Assembly: GCF_030269925.1 (NCBI RefSeq)
Contig: NC_085116.1
Span: 8,742,001 to 8,806,000, forward strand
Source of the DNA: Bombyx mori
Taxonomy: Eukaryota > Arthropoda > Insecta > Lepidoptera > Bombycidae
Reading direction: 5' to 3'
Length of the DNA stretch: 64,000 nt
Below, piece by piece: positions 1 to 10,138 of the stretch (the first letter of the stretch is position 1; the number at the start of each line of letters is the position of its first letter). Position numbers and translations under genes: made by a program. Under the pieces are notes generated by a model that saw nothing but the letters and a program-made list of their open reading frames with translations, was not told the origin of the DNA and ran no database searches.

Positions 1-2
1 CC

Positions 3-698
3 GAGGGTAAGAAAATCTTTAACACACAGACCGTCTGTAGGCTCTCTGGTATCGCTGTCGAAGCCCCCCATAAAAAAGGCACTCCTAGCCAGTGCCATAA
101 CTGTCAATTGTATGGGCACTCTTCCCGTAACTGTCACGCGCGCCCCCGATGCGTCAAATGTTTAGGCGATCACGCCACGGCCCTATGCACTCGCGATCAA
201 AAAACCGCGACGGAACCGCCTAGCTGCGTCCTGTGTCGAACACAGGGTCACCCCGCAAATTACCGCGGATGCCCCCGAGCTCCGAAAATAAATCGCCGCG
301 TCGCCCGCCAAAACCGCCTCCGAGCTTCCGGCCCAGACATCAAAGCCTCGGCACCCTCTGCGTCGCAGGCTAAGCCAGCGTTCGTTACGGCGGCGGTGCC
401 CAGTGTCTCGGCCTGGGCGAAACCGCTGCCGTACACGAACACGGGTACAACTCCCTCCTCCGCGATTCGTCCTGCCCCCGCGACTCGTCCCTCTCCCGCG
501 ACTTGCCCTCCGACCGCGTCCGAAAATCTCGCTTTAGCGATCGACTTCTTTCAGTCGATCAACTTTGAGCGCGTTAACGCTTTGGGCGACGCCATTCGCG
601 CTGCCTCCACTGCACAACACTTTATCGCCGTTGTGCAGGAATACGCCGACGTATACGCGTCATTAAATACGTACGTCCTCCCCTCACTCCGCCGGTAA
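3..698 (+). CDS. LINE ORF1 (gag-like, CCHC zinc knuckles), partial
   Basis: The frame is open from base 3 to the TAA at 696-698, so the true start lies left of the window and the first visible ATG (108) is internal. The visible protein carries a row of Cys/His knuckles (CHNCQLYGHSSRNC, CVKCLGDHATALC, CVLCRTQGHPANYRGC). These are typical of the nucleic-acid-binding ORF1 proteins of Jockey-type LINEs, which coat the element RNA. A Pro/Ala/Thr-rich linker and a short alpha-helical tail follow. The stop is 3 nt before the ORF2 ATG, consistent with ORF2 translation by reinitiation. Function is inferred from the family. Confidence 0.85.
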   Translation, partial: EGKKIFNTQTVCRLSGIAVEAPHKKGTPSQCHNCQLYGHSSRNCHARPRCVKCLGDHATALCTRDQKTATEPPSCVLCRTQGHPANYRGCPRAPKINRRVARQNRLRASGPDIKASAPSASQAKPAFVTAAVPSVSAWAKPLPYTNTGTTPSSAIRPAPATRPSPATCPPTASENLALAIDFFQSINFERVNALGDAIRAASTAQHFIAVVQEYADVYASLNTYVLPSLRR

Positions 699-701
699 TC
701 A

Positions 702-3584
702 ATGGCGTATATAAGTAGAATAAAGCCCCTATCCGTGACGATAGGATTTTTTAACGCTTACGGTCTCGCAAATCAACGTGATCAGGTTTCTGACTTTTTG
801 CGTGACCATCAAATTGATATCTTTTTAGTGCAGGAGACCCTACTTAAGCCCGCGCGCCGTGACCCTAAAATCGCGAACTATAACATGGTCAGGAACGACA
901 GGCTCTCTGCCCGTGGTGGTGGTACCGTCATTTACTATAGAAGAGCCCTGCATTGCGTCCCGCTCGATCCTCCCGCGCTCGCTAATATCGAAGCATCAGT
1001 GTGCCGAATCTCACTGACGGGACACGCGCCGATCGTTATCGCGTCCGTTTATCTTCCACCGGATAAGATCGTTCTAAGCAGTGATATCGAGGCGCTGCTC
1101 GGTATGGGGAGCTCTGTCATTCTGGCGGGCGACCTAAATTGTAAACACATCAGGTGGAACTCACACACCACAACCCCGAATGGCAGGCGGCTTGACGCGT
1201 TAGTCGATGATCTCGCCTTCGATATCGTCGCTCCGCTAACACCGACTCACTACCCGCTAAATATCGCGCATCGCCCGGATATACTCGACATAGCGTTATT
1301 AAAAAACGTAACTCTGCGCTTACACTCGATCGAAGTAGTTTCAGAGTTAGATTCAGACCACCGTCCCGTCGTTATGAAGCTCGGTCGCGCTCCCGATTCC
1401 GTTCCCGTTACGAGGACTGTGGTGGATTGGCACACGCTGGGCATCAGCCTGGCTGAATCTGATCCACCATCGCTCCCGTTTAACCCGGACTCTATCCCGT
1501 CTCCTCAGGATACCGCTGAAGCCATAGACATCTTAACGTCACACATCACCTCGACATTAGATAGGTCATCGAAACAAGTTGTAGCGGAGGACTTCCTTCA
1601 CCGCTTCAAATTGTCCGACGATATTAGGGAACTCCTTAGAGCTAAGAACGCCTCGATACGCGCCTACGACAGGTATCCTACCGCGGAAAATCGTATTCGA
1701 ATGCGTGCCCTACAACGCGACGTAAAGTCTCGCATCGCCAAAGTCCGAGATGCCAGATGGTCTGATTTCTTAGAAGGACTCGCGCCCTCCCAAAGGTCTT
1801 ACTACCGCTTAGCTCGTACTCTCAAATCGGATACGGTAGTAACCATGCCCCCCCTCGTAGGCCCCTCAGGCCGACTCGCGGCGTTCGATGATGACGAAAA
1901 AGCAGAGCTGCTAGCCGATACATTGCAAACCCAGTGCACGCCCAGCACTCAATCCGTGGACCCTGTTCATGTAGAATTAGTAGACAGTGAGGTAGAACGC
2001 AGAGCCTCCTTGCCACCCTCGGATGCGTTACCACCAGTCACCCCGATGGAAGTTAAAGACTTGATCAAAGACCTACGTCCTCGCAAGGCTCCCGGTTCCG
2101 ACGGTATATCCAACCGCGTTATTAAACTTCTACCCGTCCAACTCATTGTGATGTTGGCATCTATTTTCAATGCCGCTATGGCGAACTGTATCTTTCCCGC
2201 TGTGTGGAAAGAAGCGGACGTTATCGGCATACATAAACCCGGTAAACCAAAAAATCATCCGACGAGCTACCGCCCGATCAGCCTCCTCATGTCTCTAGGC
2301 AAACTGTATGAGCGTCTGCTCTACAAACGCCTCAGAGACTTCGTCTCATCCAAGGGCATTCTCATCGATGAACAATTCGGATTCCGTACAAATCACTCAT
2401 GCGTTCAACAGGTGCACCGCCTCACGGAGCACATTCTTGTGGGGCTTAATCGACCAAAACCGTTATACACGGGAGCTCTCTTCTTCGACGTCGCAAAAGC
2501 GTTCGACAAAGTCTGGCACAACGGTTTGATTTTCAAACTATTCAACATGGGTGTGCCGGATAGTCTCGTGCTCATCATACGGGACTTCTTGTCGAACCGC
2601 TCTTTTCGATATCGAGTCGAGGGGTCCCGCTCCTCCCCACGACCTCTCACAGCTGGAGTCCCGCAAGGCTCTGTCCTCTCACCCCTCCTATTTAGCTTAT
2701 TCGTTAACGATATTCCCCGGTCGCCGCCGACCCATTTAGCTTTATTCGCCGACGACACGACTGTTTACTATTCCAGTAGAAACAAGTCCCTAATCGCAAA
2801 GAAGCTTCAGAGCGCAGCCCTAGCCCTAGGACAGTGGTTCCGAAAATGGCGCATAGACATCAACCCAGCGAAAAGTACTGCGGTGCTATTTCAGAGGGGA
2901 AGCTCCACACGGATTTCCTCCCGTATTAGGAGGAGGAATCTCACACCCCCGATTACTCTCTTTAGTCAATCCATACCCTGGGCCAGGAAGGTCAAGTACC
3001 TGGGCGTTACCCTGGATGCATCGATGACATTCCGCCCGCATATAAAATCAGTCCGTGACCGTGCCGCGTTCATTCTCGGTAGACTCTACCCCATGATCTG
3101 TAAGCGGAGTAAAATGTCCCTTCGGAACAAGGTGACACTTTACAAAACTTGCATAAGGCCCGTCATGACTTACGCGAGTGTGGTGTTCGCTCACGCGGCC
3201 CGCACACACATAGACACCCTCCAATCCCTACAATCCCGCTTTTGCAGGTTAGCTGTCGGGGCTCCGTGGTTCGTGAGGAACGTTGACCTACACGACGACC
3301 TGGGCCTCGAATCAATTCGGAAATACATGAAGTCAGCGTCGGAACGATACTTCGATAAGGCTATGCGTCATGATAATCGCCTTATCGTTGCCGCCGCTGA
3401 CTACTCCCCGAATCCTGATCATGCAGGAGCCAGTCACCGTCGACGCCCTAGACACGTCCTTACGGATCCATCAGATCCAATAACCTTTGCATTAGATGCC
3501 TTCAGCTCTAATACTAGGGGCAGGCTTAGGGACCCCGGTAACCGTACTCGTCGAACTCGACAAAGAGGTCGACGTGCAACCTAA
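702..3584 (+). CDS. LINE ORF2: APE endonuclease and reverse transcriptase
   Basis: A 960-codon frame without internal stops. Residues 1-235 form an exonuclease/endonuclease/phosphatase-fold nickase: VQETLL (catalytic Glu near 43), GDLNCKH near 146 and SDHRPV at 218-223. Residues about 450-750 form the reverse transcriptase: LRPRKAPGSDG, YRPISLL, FGFR, FFDVAKAFDKVWH, PQGSVLSPLL at 654 and FADD at 682-685 with both catalytic Asp residues. There is no RNase H domain. The last 25 residues are Arg-rich and look frameshifted: the homologous copy at 7733-8118 continues in another frame here, and this copy has 13 nt more at about 3511-3530. The catalytic domains are intact, but the C-terminus may not be native. 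Confidence 0.9.
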   Translation: MAYISRIKPLSVTIGFFNAYGLANQRDQVSDFLRDHQIDIFLVQETLLKPARRDPKIANYNMVRNDRLSARGGGTVIYYRRALHCVPLDPPALANIEASVCRISLTGHAPIVIASVYLPPDKIVLSSDIEALLGMGSSVILAGDLNCKHIRWNSHTTTPNGRRLDALVDDLAFDIVAPLTPTHYPLNIAHRPDILDIALLKNVTLRLHSIEVVSELDSDHRPVVMKLGRAPDSVPVTRTVVDWHTLGISLAESDPPSLPFNPDSIPSPQDTAEAIDILTSHITSTLDRSSKQVVAEDFLHRFKLSDDIRELLRAKNASIRAYDRYPTAENRIRMRALQRDVKSRIAKVRDARWSDFLEGLAPSQRSYYRLARTLKSDTVVTMPPLVGPSGRLAAFDDDEKAELLADTLQTQCTPSTQSVDPVHVELVDSEVERRASLPPSDALPPVTPMEVKDLIKDLRPRKAPGSDGISNRVIKLLPVQLIVMLASIFNAAMANCIFPAVWKEADVIGIHKPGKPKNHPTSYRPISLLMSLGKLYERLLYKRLRDFVSSKGILIDEQFGFRTNHSCVQQVHRLTEHILVGLNRPKPLYTGALFFDVAKAFDKVWHNGLIFKLFNMGVPDSLVLIIRDFLSNRSFRYRVEGSRSSPRPLTAGVPQGSVLSPLLFSLFVNDIPRSPPTHLALFADDTTVYYSSRNKSLIAKKLQSAALALGQWFRKWRIDINPAKSTAVLFQRGSSTRISSRIRRRNLTPPITLFSQSIPWARKVKYLGVTLDASMTFRPHIKSVRDRAAFILGRLYPMICKRSKMSLRNKVTLYKTCIRPVMTYASVVFAHAARTHIDTLQSLQSRFCRLAVGAPWFVRNVDLHDDLGLESIRKYMKSASERYFDKAMRHDNRLIVAAADYSPNPDHAGASHRRRPRHVLTDPSDPITFALDAFSSNTRGRLRDPGNRTRRTRQRGRRAT

Positions 3585-3596
3585 CCCATGCATCAG

Positions 3597-3647
3597 CCCG
3601 CTGAGTTTCTCGCCGGATCTTCTCAGCGGGTCGCGATTCCGATCCGG
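3597..3647 (+). other. predicted H-type RNA pseudoknot in LINE 3' region
   Basis: Stem 1 pairs 3597-3605 (CCCGCTGAG) with 3622-3630 (CTCAGCGGG), nine Watson-Crick pairs. Stem 2 pairs the stem-1 loop segment 3613-3619 (CCGGATC) with 3641-3647 (GATCCGG), seven pairs. This gives H-type pseudoknot topology with connecting loops of 7, 2 and 10 nt. The same 51-nt layout recurs in three other copies. Its place just upstream of the poly(A) tail suggests recognition by the element's own reverse transcriptase. The pairing is visible in the sequence; the role is inferred. Confidence 0.6.
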
Positions 3648-3809
3648 TAGTAGATTCATTCGCGAAACAATTGCTCTTGAGTTGTTAGGTCTCCTTCGGA
3701 GGCGCTCGGGCAGTTGTTAGCAAATCCCACCCCTCTTGGCTGAGCCTTTGCTCGCCCACCTGTCCTGGTGAAACTGGAAAGGCCTTCGGGCTACCAGTAA
3801 ACTTTCAAT

Positions 3810-3841
<32 letters not shown>

Positions 3842-3845
<4 letters not shown>

Positions 3846-4267
3846 TTTGTGAAAAAGGTATCAAAACATCGGCACAAGTGTATCAAGATACCATTCTTGA
3901 GAAGTTAGTAAATCCCCTTAACAACACCATGTTCCTTCCAATGAAGGAATGGTCCTTCCAGCAAGACTCGGCGCCAGGTCATAAAGCTTGGTCTACGCAG
4001 TCTTGGTTGAAAACGAACGTTTCGGACTTCATCAGAGCTGAAGACTGGCCGTCGTCTAGTCCCGATCTTAATCCGCTGGATTATGATTTATCCTCAGTTT
4101 TAGAGAGTACGGCTTGCTCTAAACGCCATGATAATTTGGAATCCCTAAAACAATCCGTACGATTGGCAGTAAAAAAAATTCCCATGAAAATAGTGCGTGC
4201 TTCTATTGACAACTGGCCTCAACGTTTAAAGGACTGTATTGCAGCAAATGGAGACCACTTCGAATAA
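3842..4267 (+). pseudogene. mariner-like (DD37D type) transposase fragment, 5' half missing
   Basis: The frame is open right up to the LINE poly(A) and ends at the TAA 4265-4267. It encodes the C-terminal half of a mariner/Tc1 superfamily transposase: FQQDSAPGHKA holds the second catalytic Asp and SSPDLNPLDY the third. There are 37 residues between them, the spacing of the basal DD37D lineage (maT/Bmmar1-like) known from silkworm, not the DD34D of classical mariners. The first catalytic Asp and the N-terminal DNA-binding domain are missing because the LINE lies in the middle of the gene. The right terminal inverted repeat was not located with confidence; it should lie before about 4390. Confidence 0.8.
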
Positions 4268-4403
4268 GCTTTTTATACTTTAAATTGTTTTATATTTATG
4301 TCTTAAACTAACACACTGTAAAAGTAATAAATGTTATTTGCAATAGATTTTTTTTTCCTTTGTCTCAGTATTTATAGCAAGACTAGGTATATTATACTAC
4401 ATA

Positions 4404-4645
4404 TCGTATAATAAAAATCAAATCCGCAAAATTAAAATTTGCGTAATGCTGGTGGTAGAACATCTTGTGAGTCCCCACGTGTAAGTAACACCACCCTGCC
4501 TATTTCTGAAGCAGTAATGCGTTTCGGTTTAAAGGGTGGAACAGCTGTTGTGCCTTAAGGTGGGTGGCGTCATTTACGTCTATAGACTCTGTTTACCATT
4601 TAACACCAGGTGGGCCGTGAGCTTGTCCACCCATCAAAGGTATTA
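4404..4645 (+). repeat. Bm1 SINE, 3' part only
   Basis: This begins near the internal AAATCCGCAAAATT-type segment and runs to the CACCAGGTGGGCC...CCACCCAT end of Bm1. The tRNA-like head is missing and the copy has several small deletions, so it is old. Confidence 0.8.
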
Positions 4646-4731
4646 ATTTTTTTTAATTATAAATCTAGATGATCAATTTTAATAAGTAGCAGAGAGAAAT
4701 CTATAATTTTCATAACAATTTCCTATTGCAG

Positions 4732-7700
4732 AACAGTGGCGACAACATTAAATTCCTTATCTGCGATTGCTTGTCAAGATTTCGTAACAGCATTACTGGG
4801 GATAAGATTACCTGAAAATAAAGGAGCTCTAGTTCGTATAATATTTCATTATTAGAATTAAAAGGCAGAAGTACTAATAATTTTCGCAACGTTAACTTTT
4901 GGTTTATAAGCTTTATGGACATAAACCTAGATAATACACTCATGGATATAAGGTTTATGGACGCCGAAACGAACTCACGGTATGCCCATAAAATCGTCTT
5001 CCATCTAAGCATAAGAGTTTGAAGTTTAATTTTTAATTAATAACGACTACTTCCTTTCTTTTAAAACCAAACCTCGTGATTGCTACTCGACAGAACAAGG
5101 CATATATTGTATCTACTCGTGCGGACTCACAATAATCTCTACAAACACCAAATACCCACAAATTCAACTGTAATTTGTCGAAATGATCATACTTTTGTGC
5201 ACTCACCTTGAAAAAGGGAGTTCGAAGTTTTCTATTATTCCAAGTCTCAAGAACGGATTCTAAGGTTCTACACCAGATCCACCTAATGTTACCACTTCCA
5301 ATAGTATAATTGTTAGTTTTCACACATCTATCTTCAAACGAAGTTTGAATCGAATACTCCACTCCACTTTCTGATGGAATATACACTTATCTCGAATGCG
5401 ATACGACTGCAGACCCGTATTTTTTATTAATAGTCCTACTAGCCATTCAAATTCAAAATTAGATCAAGTTGGCAGCCAATGTGTCTTGTCAATATCAAAG
5501 CAAATTTTCTCAATAACATTAAAATGCTCCGGAGCTCCAAGTTACAAATAGTACCTACTTACTTCAGGAGCACGTGCACAATAGCATTTCCTACTCTACC
5601 GTATTTAATTCCAAGTAGATGCCTAAGTTGTGAAGTTAATGTTGAATTTATAAAACATGAAGAAAATATTGGTAAGTTAATTTAATGTTTCTTTGACAGA
5701 TAGCCCGATGGGTGTGCCTGATTTGTGGGGCCTTATCGTTTATATTAGTATTTGCAGTAGAACGATTGGGCCCTGTTCTGCAACTCGCTCTCTCTTTTAA
5801 TGGAATGACCGGAGGCGTCTCACTCGGACTCTTCTCTCTCGGCATGTTATTTCCATGGGCTAATGCTAAAGTTTGTATTTCTATTATACTCTTTCGTGCT
5901 TTTCTATCCATTAACATATACTAAGTAGGATTTACACATGATTCGATTAGCCAGCTTATTTTCCATTGCGGTGTTTTAAAAGATTTTATTTGGAATCATA
6001 CTACAACATTAATACTTAACGGTAATAAGGATTTTTTAAACAAAATGTCTGAATTGTATAGGGAGCTGTAGCAGGAGGTATTTTCGGGCTACTTGTGGTT
6101 CTTGTCGCTGGAGGTGGAGCTCAATTCGTACAAGTGCCGTTAAATAGACTCCCCGCTTCTACAGATGGATGTCCCGCAACTTATAATAGTTCGCAAATAA
6201 CTCACCTAAGGTAATTTTATTTGTATTTAAATGCTGTAAGTCAATTTCCGACCAACACGAATTTTCTTACATGCCTACTGTTCATATCTATCATATGATT
6301 CACAGAAAGCTTAACGGGGTGTGTGAGTGTTTAACACCCTGATAACTCTCGAATATGTAAATATTCTATACTTAAGCTGAAGAGTTTGTTTGTTTGAATG
6401 CGCTAATCTCAGGAACTATTGGTCCGATTTCAAAATTATTTCAGTGTCAGATAGCTCATTTATTGAGGAAGGATATAGGCTATAACATCACGCTAAGACC
6501 AATGCAACGGAGCACCAATAAAGGATGTTTCAAAATCGGGGTATTTTTCCCTTTTGAGAGGTTCCGCTGCGTGCGCTGCGGAAACGGTTAAAGTTACGCT
6601 AAAATAATGTTTGACAAAATTGCTCCCTTTCAAAAGTTTAAGAAAAAAGTCCGCGACAGCATATGTCTATATTTAAAGGTTGGCTCACTATAACGTTTTT
6701 TATACTAACCAAATTTGTTCTAAAATAAAGCATTATTTGTGAAAGTGTTTTTATAATGATTATATTAATCCCTATCCAAACAAATACGTGATGAATATTA
6801 CAACATTGAAAGACCCAAATCACTTCAAGATAGACTTTGACAGTTATAATTTTTTTTGGATTTCTCCAGGATCCCATCATCAAATCTTGATGATTACAGG
6901 ACCATTCGGGAAGTCTACCCTTTCGAACAAAAAAAAAGAAAAAGAATTATCAGAATCGGTTCTAGCATTCTCGAGAAATCGGTAAACATACATAGATAAA
7001 AAATTATGGTATAATTCATAACTTCCTTTTTTGAAGTCGGTTAAAAAGCGTGATTTTGGTACCTTCAATAGCTCCTTAACATTCTCTATTATTCAAAAAT
7101 ATTTTCACTTTCTACGTAAATGAAGATGCGCGTAAAAATTAGCGTTATGCCAAAGTAAAGTAAATTAAACAACAAGTAATGTAGATGTAGTCGTCGTGGC
7201 CTAACGGATAAGACGTCCGGTGCATTCGTGTTGAAGCGATGCACCGGTGTTCGAATCCCGCAGGCGGGTACCAATTTTTCTAATGAAATACGTACTCAAC
7301 AAATGTTCACGATTGACTTCCACGGTGAGGGAATAACATCGTGTAATAAAAATGAAACCCGCAAAATTATAATTTGCATAATTACTGGTGGTAGGACCTC
7401 TTGTGAGTCCGCGCGGGTGGGTACCACCACCCTGCCTATTTCTGCCGTGAAGCAGTAATGCGTTTCGGTTTGAAGGGTAGGGCAGCCGTTGTAACTATAC
7501 TTGAGACCTTAGAACTTATATCTCAAGGTGGGTGGCGCATTTACGTTGTAGATGTCTATGGGCTCCAGTAACCACTTAACACCAGGTGCGCTGTGAGTTC
7601 GTCCACCCATCTAAGCAATAAAAAAAAAACTATTGCACGCTGACGAAGTCGCGAGCAAAAGCTAGTGCTTAATATTATTTGAAGTAATTTTATTCGTTGT

Positions 7701-9426
7701 TAAACTTGAGATGCCTGTAACCTTTTGCAGAGTTTTTTTTTATGATTGAGGGTTTACTGGTGGCCCGGAGGCCTTCTCAGTTTCACAAGGACAGGTGGGC
7801 GAGCAAGGGCTCAACCACGGGACGGGATTTGCTAACAGCTACCGAGCGCCTCCAAGGGTAACCTAACAACTCAATTGTAGCTACTTCGCGAATGAATCTA
7901 CTACCGGATCGGAATCGCGAACCGCTGAGAAGATCCGGCGAGAAACTCAACGGGCTGATCTTTAGGTTGGGTTGCACGTCGAATTCTTTGCCGAGTTCGA
8001 CGAGTACGGTTACCGGGGTCCTATTGTTAGAGTTGAAGGCGTCTAATGCAAAGATTATTGTATCTGATGGATCCGTAAGGACGTGTCTAGGGCGTCGACG
8101 GTGACTGGCTCCTGCGTGCTTTTGCAGAGCTCTGTCATATCTATAGATCAAGTCTTCAAATGGGTACATAGTAATAAATTTGTATTTGTAATGTCATGTT
8201 ATATTATTTTGTATAATAAAAAATAAAATAAAAACATTTCAATAAATATAATAAATCTGTTTTCAGTGACAACGATGATCCGGTATTTTGGTTGTTTCGT
8301 TTATCATATCTTTGGTACTCGGGATTGGGATGCGCTGCAACCCTGGTAGTTGGCCTGGCAGTTTCGATCATCACTGGAGTGACAGATCCAGCAAACGTCC
8401 CTATAGATCTAATATCACCACCAGTAATCACTTGCCTAAATTCGCTGCCAAACACACTGAAGGTATCTGTGTATTGACACTATATTGAGATAAAACCGCT
8501 GCAGTGCTGGGGAAACGTTTTCTAAAGCTATAATTCTTTTTATGATATGTTTTTGTTTCATGATACGCCTGAAAGAAGGCTTTTGCTTTTAAATTTCATT
8601 GAAAAATCAGCACTTTCTAACTATAGGTAATTTTATTAATATACTAATTTGAACTGTTCATATTTTTTTCCAAAAATAGTGTGGTACGGTATACTATTTT
8701 TCTCATTATAAGTACATTTTTAAAGTTTGTTGTTTTGTAGGTTTTTTTTAATTTCCTAAAATTTACCGCCAGCCTGAATAAATTGAAGCTTTGATTGATT
8801 TTAGGAGCAGCTTTTTATTTACCTTAAAGAAATTTAAATGTTCTGGCATACGTAAATGTATCAAGAACGTATAATTATATAAGCAATTTAACATATCATA
8901 TGTTTCACGACTTATATAGGTTTTGAGAACTATATCCAATTTTAGAAGTAGGTAAGGGCGGCATTATTTGAATAGGCTACTAGCGGCAAATGTGTAAATC
9001 CGCCACTGCCAAAAACATTAAGGCTTCAACTCAAGTCGTTGGTGACATACACAATTTGGTGTCAATGAGCTTTGATAAAAACCCAGTAGTGACATTGACC
9101 ATAAGCGCAACTACTCATAAAAACGAATGAAAAAAAACATAAATCCTTTGCAGAGAGCGTTACGTGTACCTTTGCGTGTTGAATCTCAAAGGCGACGTAG
9201 TTCGAGTGTTCGACCTCCAACCATGGGCGATGATAAAGATACAAGACGCCGTCGCAGATTATCCGAGTTGGCGGGTGGAGTGTTCTACAGTGACGCACCA
9301 ACACTCACCCACGGCCACGAAAACTACGCTTTAGACTTGGAGAATCCATCGCCAGATGAACATAAACAAGCTATGATTAAACTAGAAGATAGTGATGGAT
9401 TTAATACACAATCATCTGTATGTTAA
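4732..9426 (+). CDS. SLC5-family sodium/solute cotransporter (monocarboxylate/multivitamin-transporter-like), 3' half
   Basis: Five exons join in phase: 4732-4831 (or to 4835), 5700-5870, 6062-6210, 8267-8462 and 9154-9426 (stop TAA). Upstream exons are not seen and should lie left of the window, beyond the LINE/mariner block. The product is the C-terminal half of a multipass plasma-membrane Na+-coupled transporter. [42 protein letters not shown] followed by [11 protein letters not shown], and [20 protein letters not shown] match the late transmembrane helices of the SLC5 fold. The last exon is a hydrophilic cytoplasmic tail of about 90 residues, rich in Arg and acidic stretches. The first donor is uncertain (GTTCGT at 4832 or GTATAA at 4836 with a shifted acceptor). 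Intron 3 (6211-8266) is swollen by a Helitron-like piece, a full Bm1 and an antisense Jockey 3' end. Substrate cannot be told from this half. Confidence 0.85.
4832..5699 (+). other. SLC5 intron, no recognised element
   Basis: A+T-rich intron between the first two visible exons. Short chance frames on the minus strand show no family motif. No repeat was recognised. Confidence 0.6.
6385..6600 (+). repeat. Helitron-like non-autonomous repeat, 5' part
   Basis: GTTTGTTTGTTTGAATGCGC followed by the CTCAGGAACTATTGGTCCGATTT segment split over this line is a familiar dispersed lepidopteran repeat, with a head related to the Helitron at 43882. The expected CTAG terminus was not found, so the copy is probably 3' truncated. 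It lies in an SLC5 intron. Confidence 0.5.
7189..7630 (+). repeat. Bm1 SINE, full length
   Basis: A complete copy. The tRNA-like head carries an A box (TGGCCTAACGG) and a B box (GTTCGAATCCC) for RNA polymerase III. The Bm1 body follows and the copy ends in CAATAAAAAAAA. It lies in SLC5 intron 3, sense to the gene. The head is a SINE promoter, not a functional tRNA gene. Confidence 0.9.
7733..8118 (-). mobile_element. Jockey-like LINE, 3' fragment, antisense in SLC5 intron
   Basis: The poly(T) at about 7733-7741 is the LINE tail read on the plus strand. Reverse-strand reading gives the ORF2 C-terminus ([18 protein letters not shown], as in the copy at 1-3843) and then the 3' region. Here the frame stays open through [16 protein letters not shown] to near the tail, without the extra 13 nt of the first copy. 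This is a typical 5'-truncated insertion. Confidence 0.85.
7904..7954 (-). other. predicted LINE 3' pseudoknot, second copy
   Basis: Read on the minus strand, stem 2 (7938-7932 with 7910-7904) keeps all seven pairs. Stem 1 (7954-7946 with 7929-7921) keeps eight of nine, one of them G-T. Length and spacing are the same as at 3597-3647. Confidence 0.55.
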
Positions 9427-10138
9427 TTCATAATTGTAGCTATAGGTACGACTTAACGAGAAAAAATTAAGTACCCATTTTTGTAAATATTATTAAAAAT
9501 TAGTTTATAAGTCATATTATTCTGATGTTAATAGCTGTGCCAATTTTTTTAAATTAAACATTTTATTAACATTCGTTATTTGTACTTAGCCTCGTTAGTG
9601 CCTTGGAAAATTTGAACTGATAATTTTTATAGCTTCCGTGGCTAATCTATAAACAAACAAACAAATCAAATACTACTCGTAGTAACAATCTTATCTAGGA
9701 AACAGTTACGATGTCTTAAAATTAAACACAATATTAAATCTGTTTTACTTGTTTTTTCATAGGTTATCAAACGAACAAACGCATTTTCAATAATAGCTTG
9801 TAATTGGTTGGGTTATATATACTTAACGGGTTACTAATTTTGAGCATCCTGACCACGTCACCCGAAATACCCCCATATGATCTCCATAAAATCTCGATAA
9901 CCCGATCTCGGACTTACAACCCCTCATTAATAATAATGTGTATGTGCCTAGTGATTGTTGAGGTTGAGGAAAAATGGATTTGTTTGATTTTTTTTAAGTC
10001 TTTAAATTCGCGCATCATTAATCAGATTGTGTCTTAGCGTTGGTTTTTGGATTGAACCATAAAAGCACGATGGACGGCATGTAAACCCCTTTTGCTTGTA
10101 CTAGTTTTAATTATAAGTATTGTATCTTTTTTCCTTGC
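9427..10138 (+). other. intergenic / SLC5 3' flank
   Basis: A+T-rich 3' flank of the SLC5 gene. No canonical AATAAA was noticed close to the stop. Only a chance frame (9804-10037) without motifs is seen. Confidence 0.5.

Larger units (their letters stand above)
1..3843 (+). mobile_element. Jockey-like non-LTR retrotransposon, 5' end outside window
   Basis: This is the near-complete 3' part of a LINE. It has ORF1 with zinc knuckles (open from base 3), ORF2 with an apurinic endonuclease and a reverse transcriptase but no RNase H, a short 3' UTR, and a poly(A) tract at 3813-3843. The layout and the RT C-terminus are those of the Jockey clade. The poly(A) abuts mid-transposase mariner sequence, so the LINE probably landed inside a mariner whose other half lies left of the window. 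Six further pieces of the same family occur at 7733, 10139, 36405, 45185, 51505 and 60351. The G+C-rich codon use of this element contrasts with the A+T-rich flanks. Confidence 0.9.

Noticed and set aside
1822..2758. Minus-strand frames across the Jockey-like ORF2 (and similar ones across the other LINE ORFs)
   Set aside because: Shadows of the plus-strand reading frame; no motifs and no start context.
3496..3720. Separate small gene after LINE ORF2
   Set aside because: It aligns with the continuation of ORF2 in the copy at 7733-8118, so it is a frameshifted C-terminus or the structured 3' region, not an independent gene.
7189..7262. tRNA gene candidates (also at 43763, 54133, 56087)
   Set aside because: Good A and B boxes are present, but each is the head of a Bm1 SINE and is followed by the Bm1 body. 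No proper acceptor-stem ending is seen.
9804..10037. Small secreted or membrane protein gene
   Set aside because: A chance A+T-rich frame without an ATG context, splice signals or conservation evidence.
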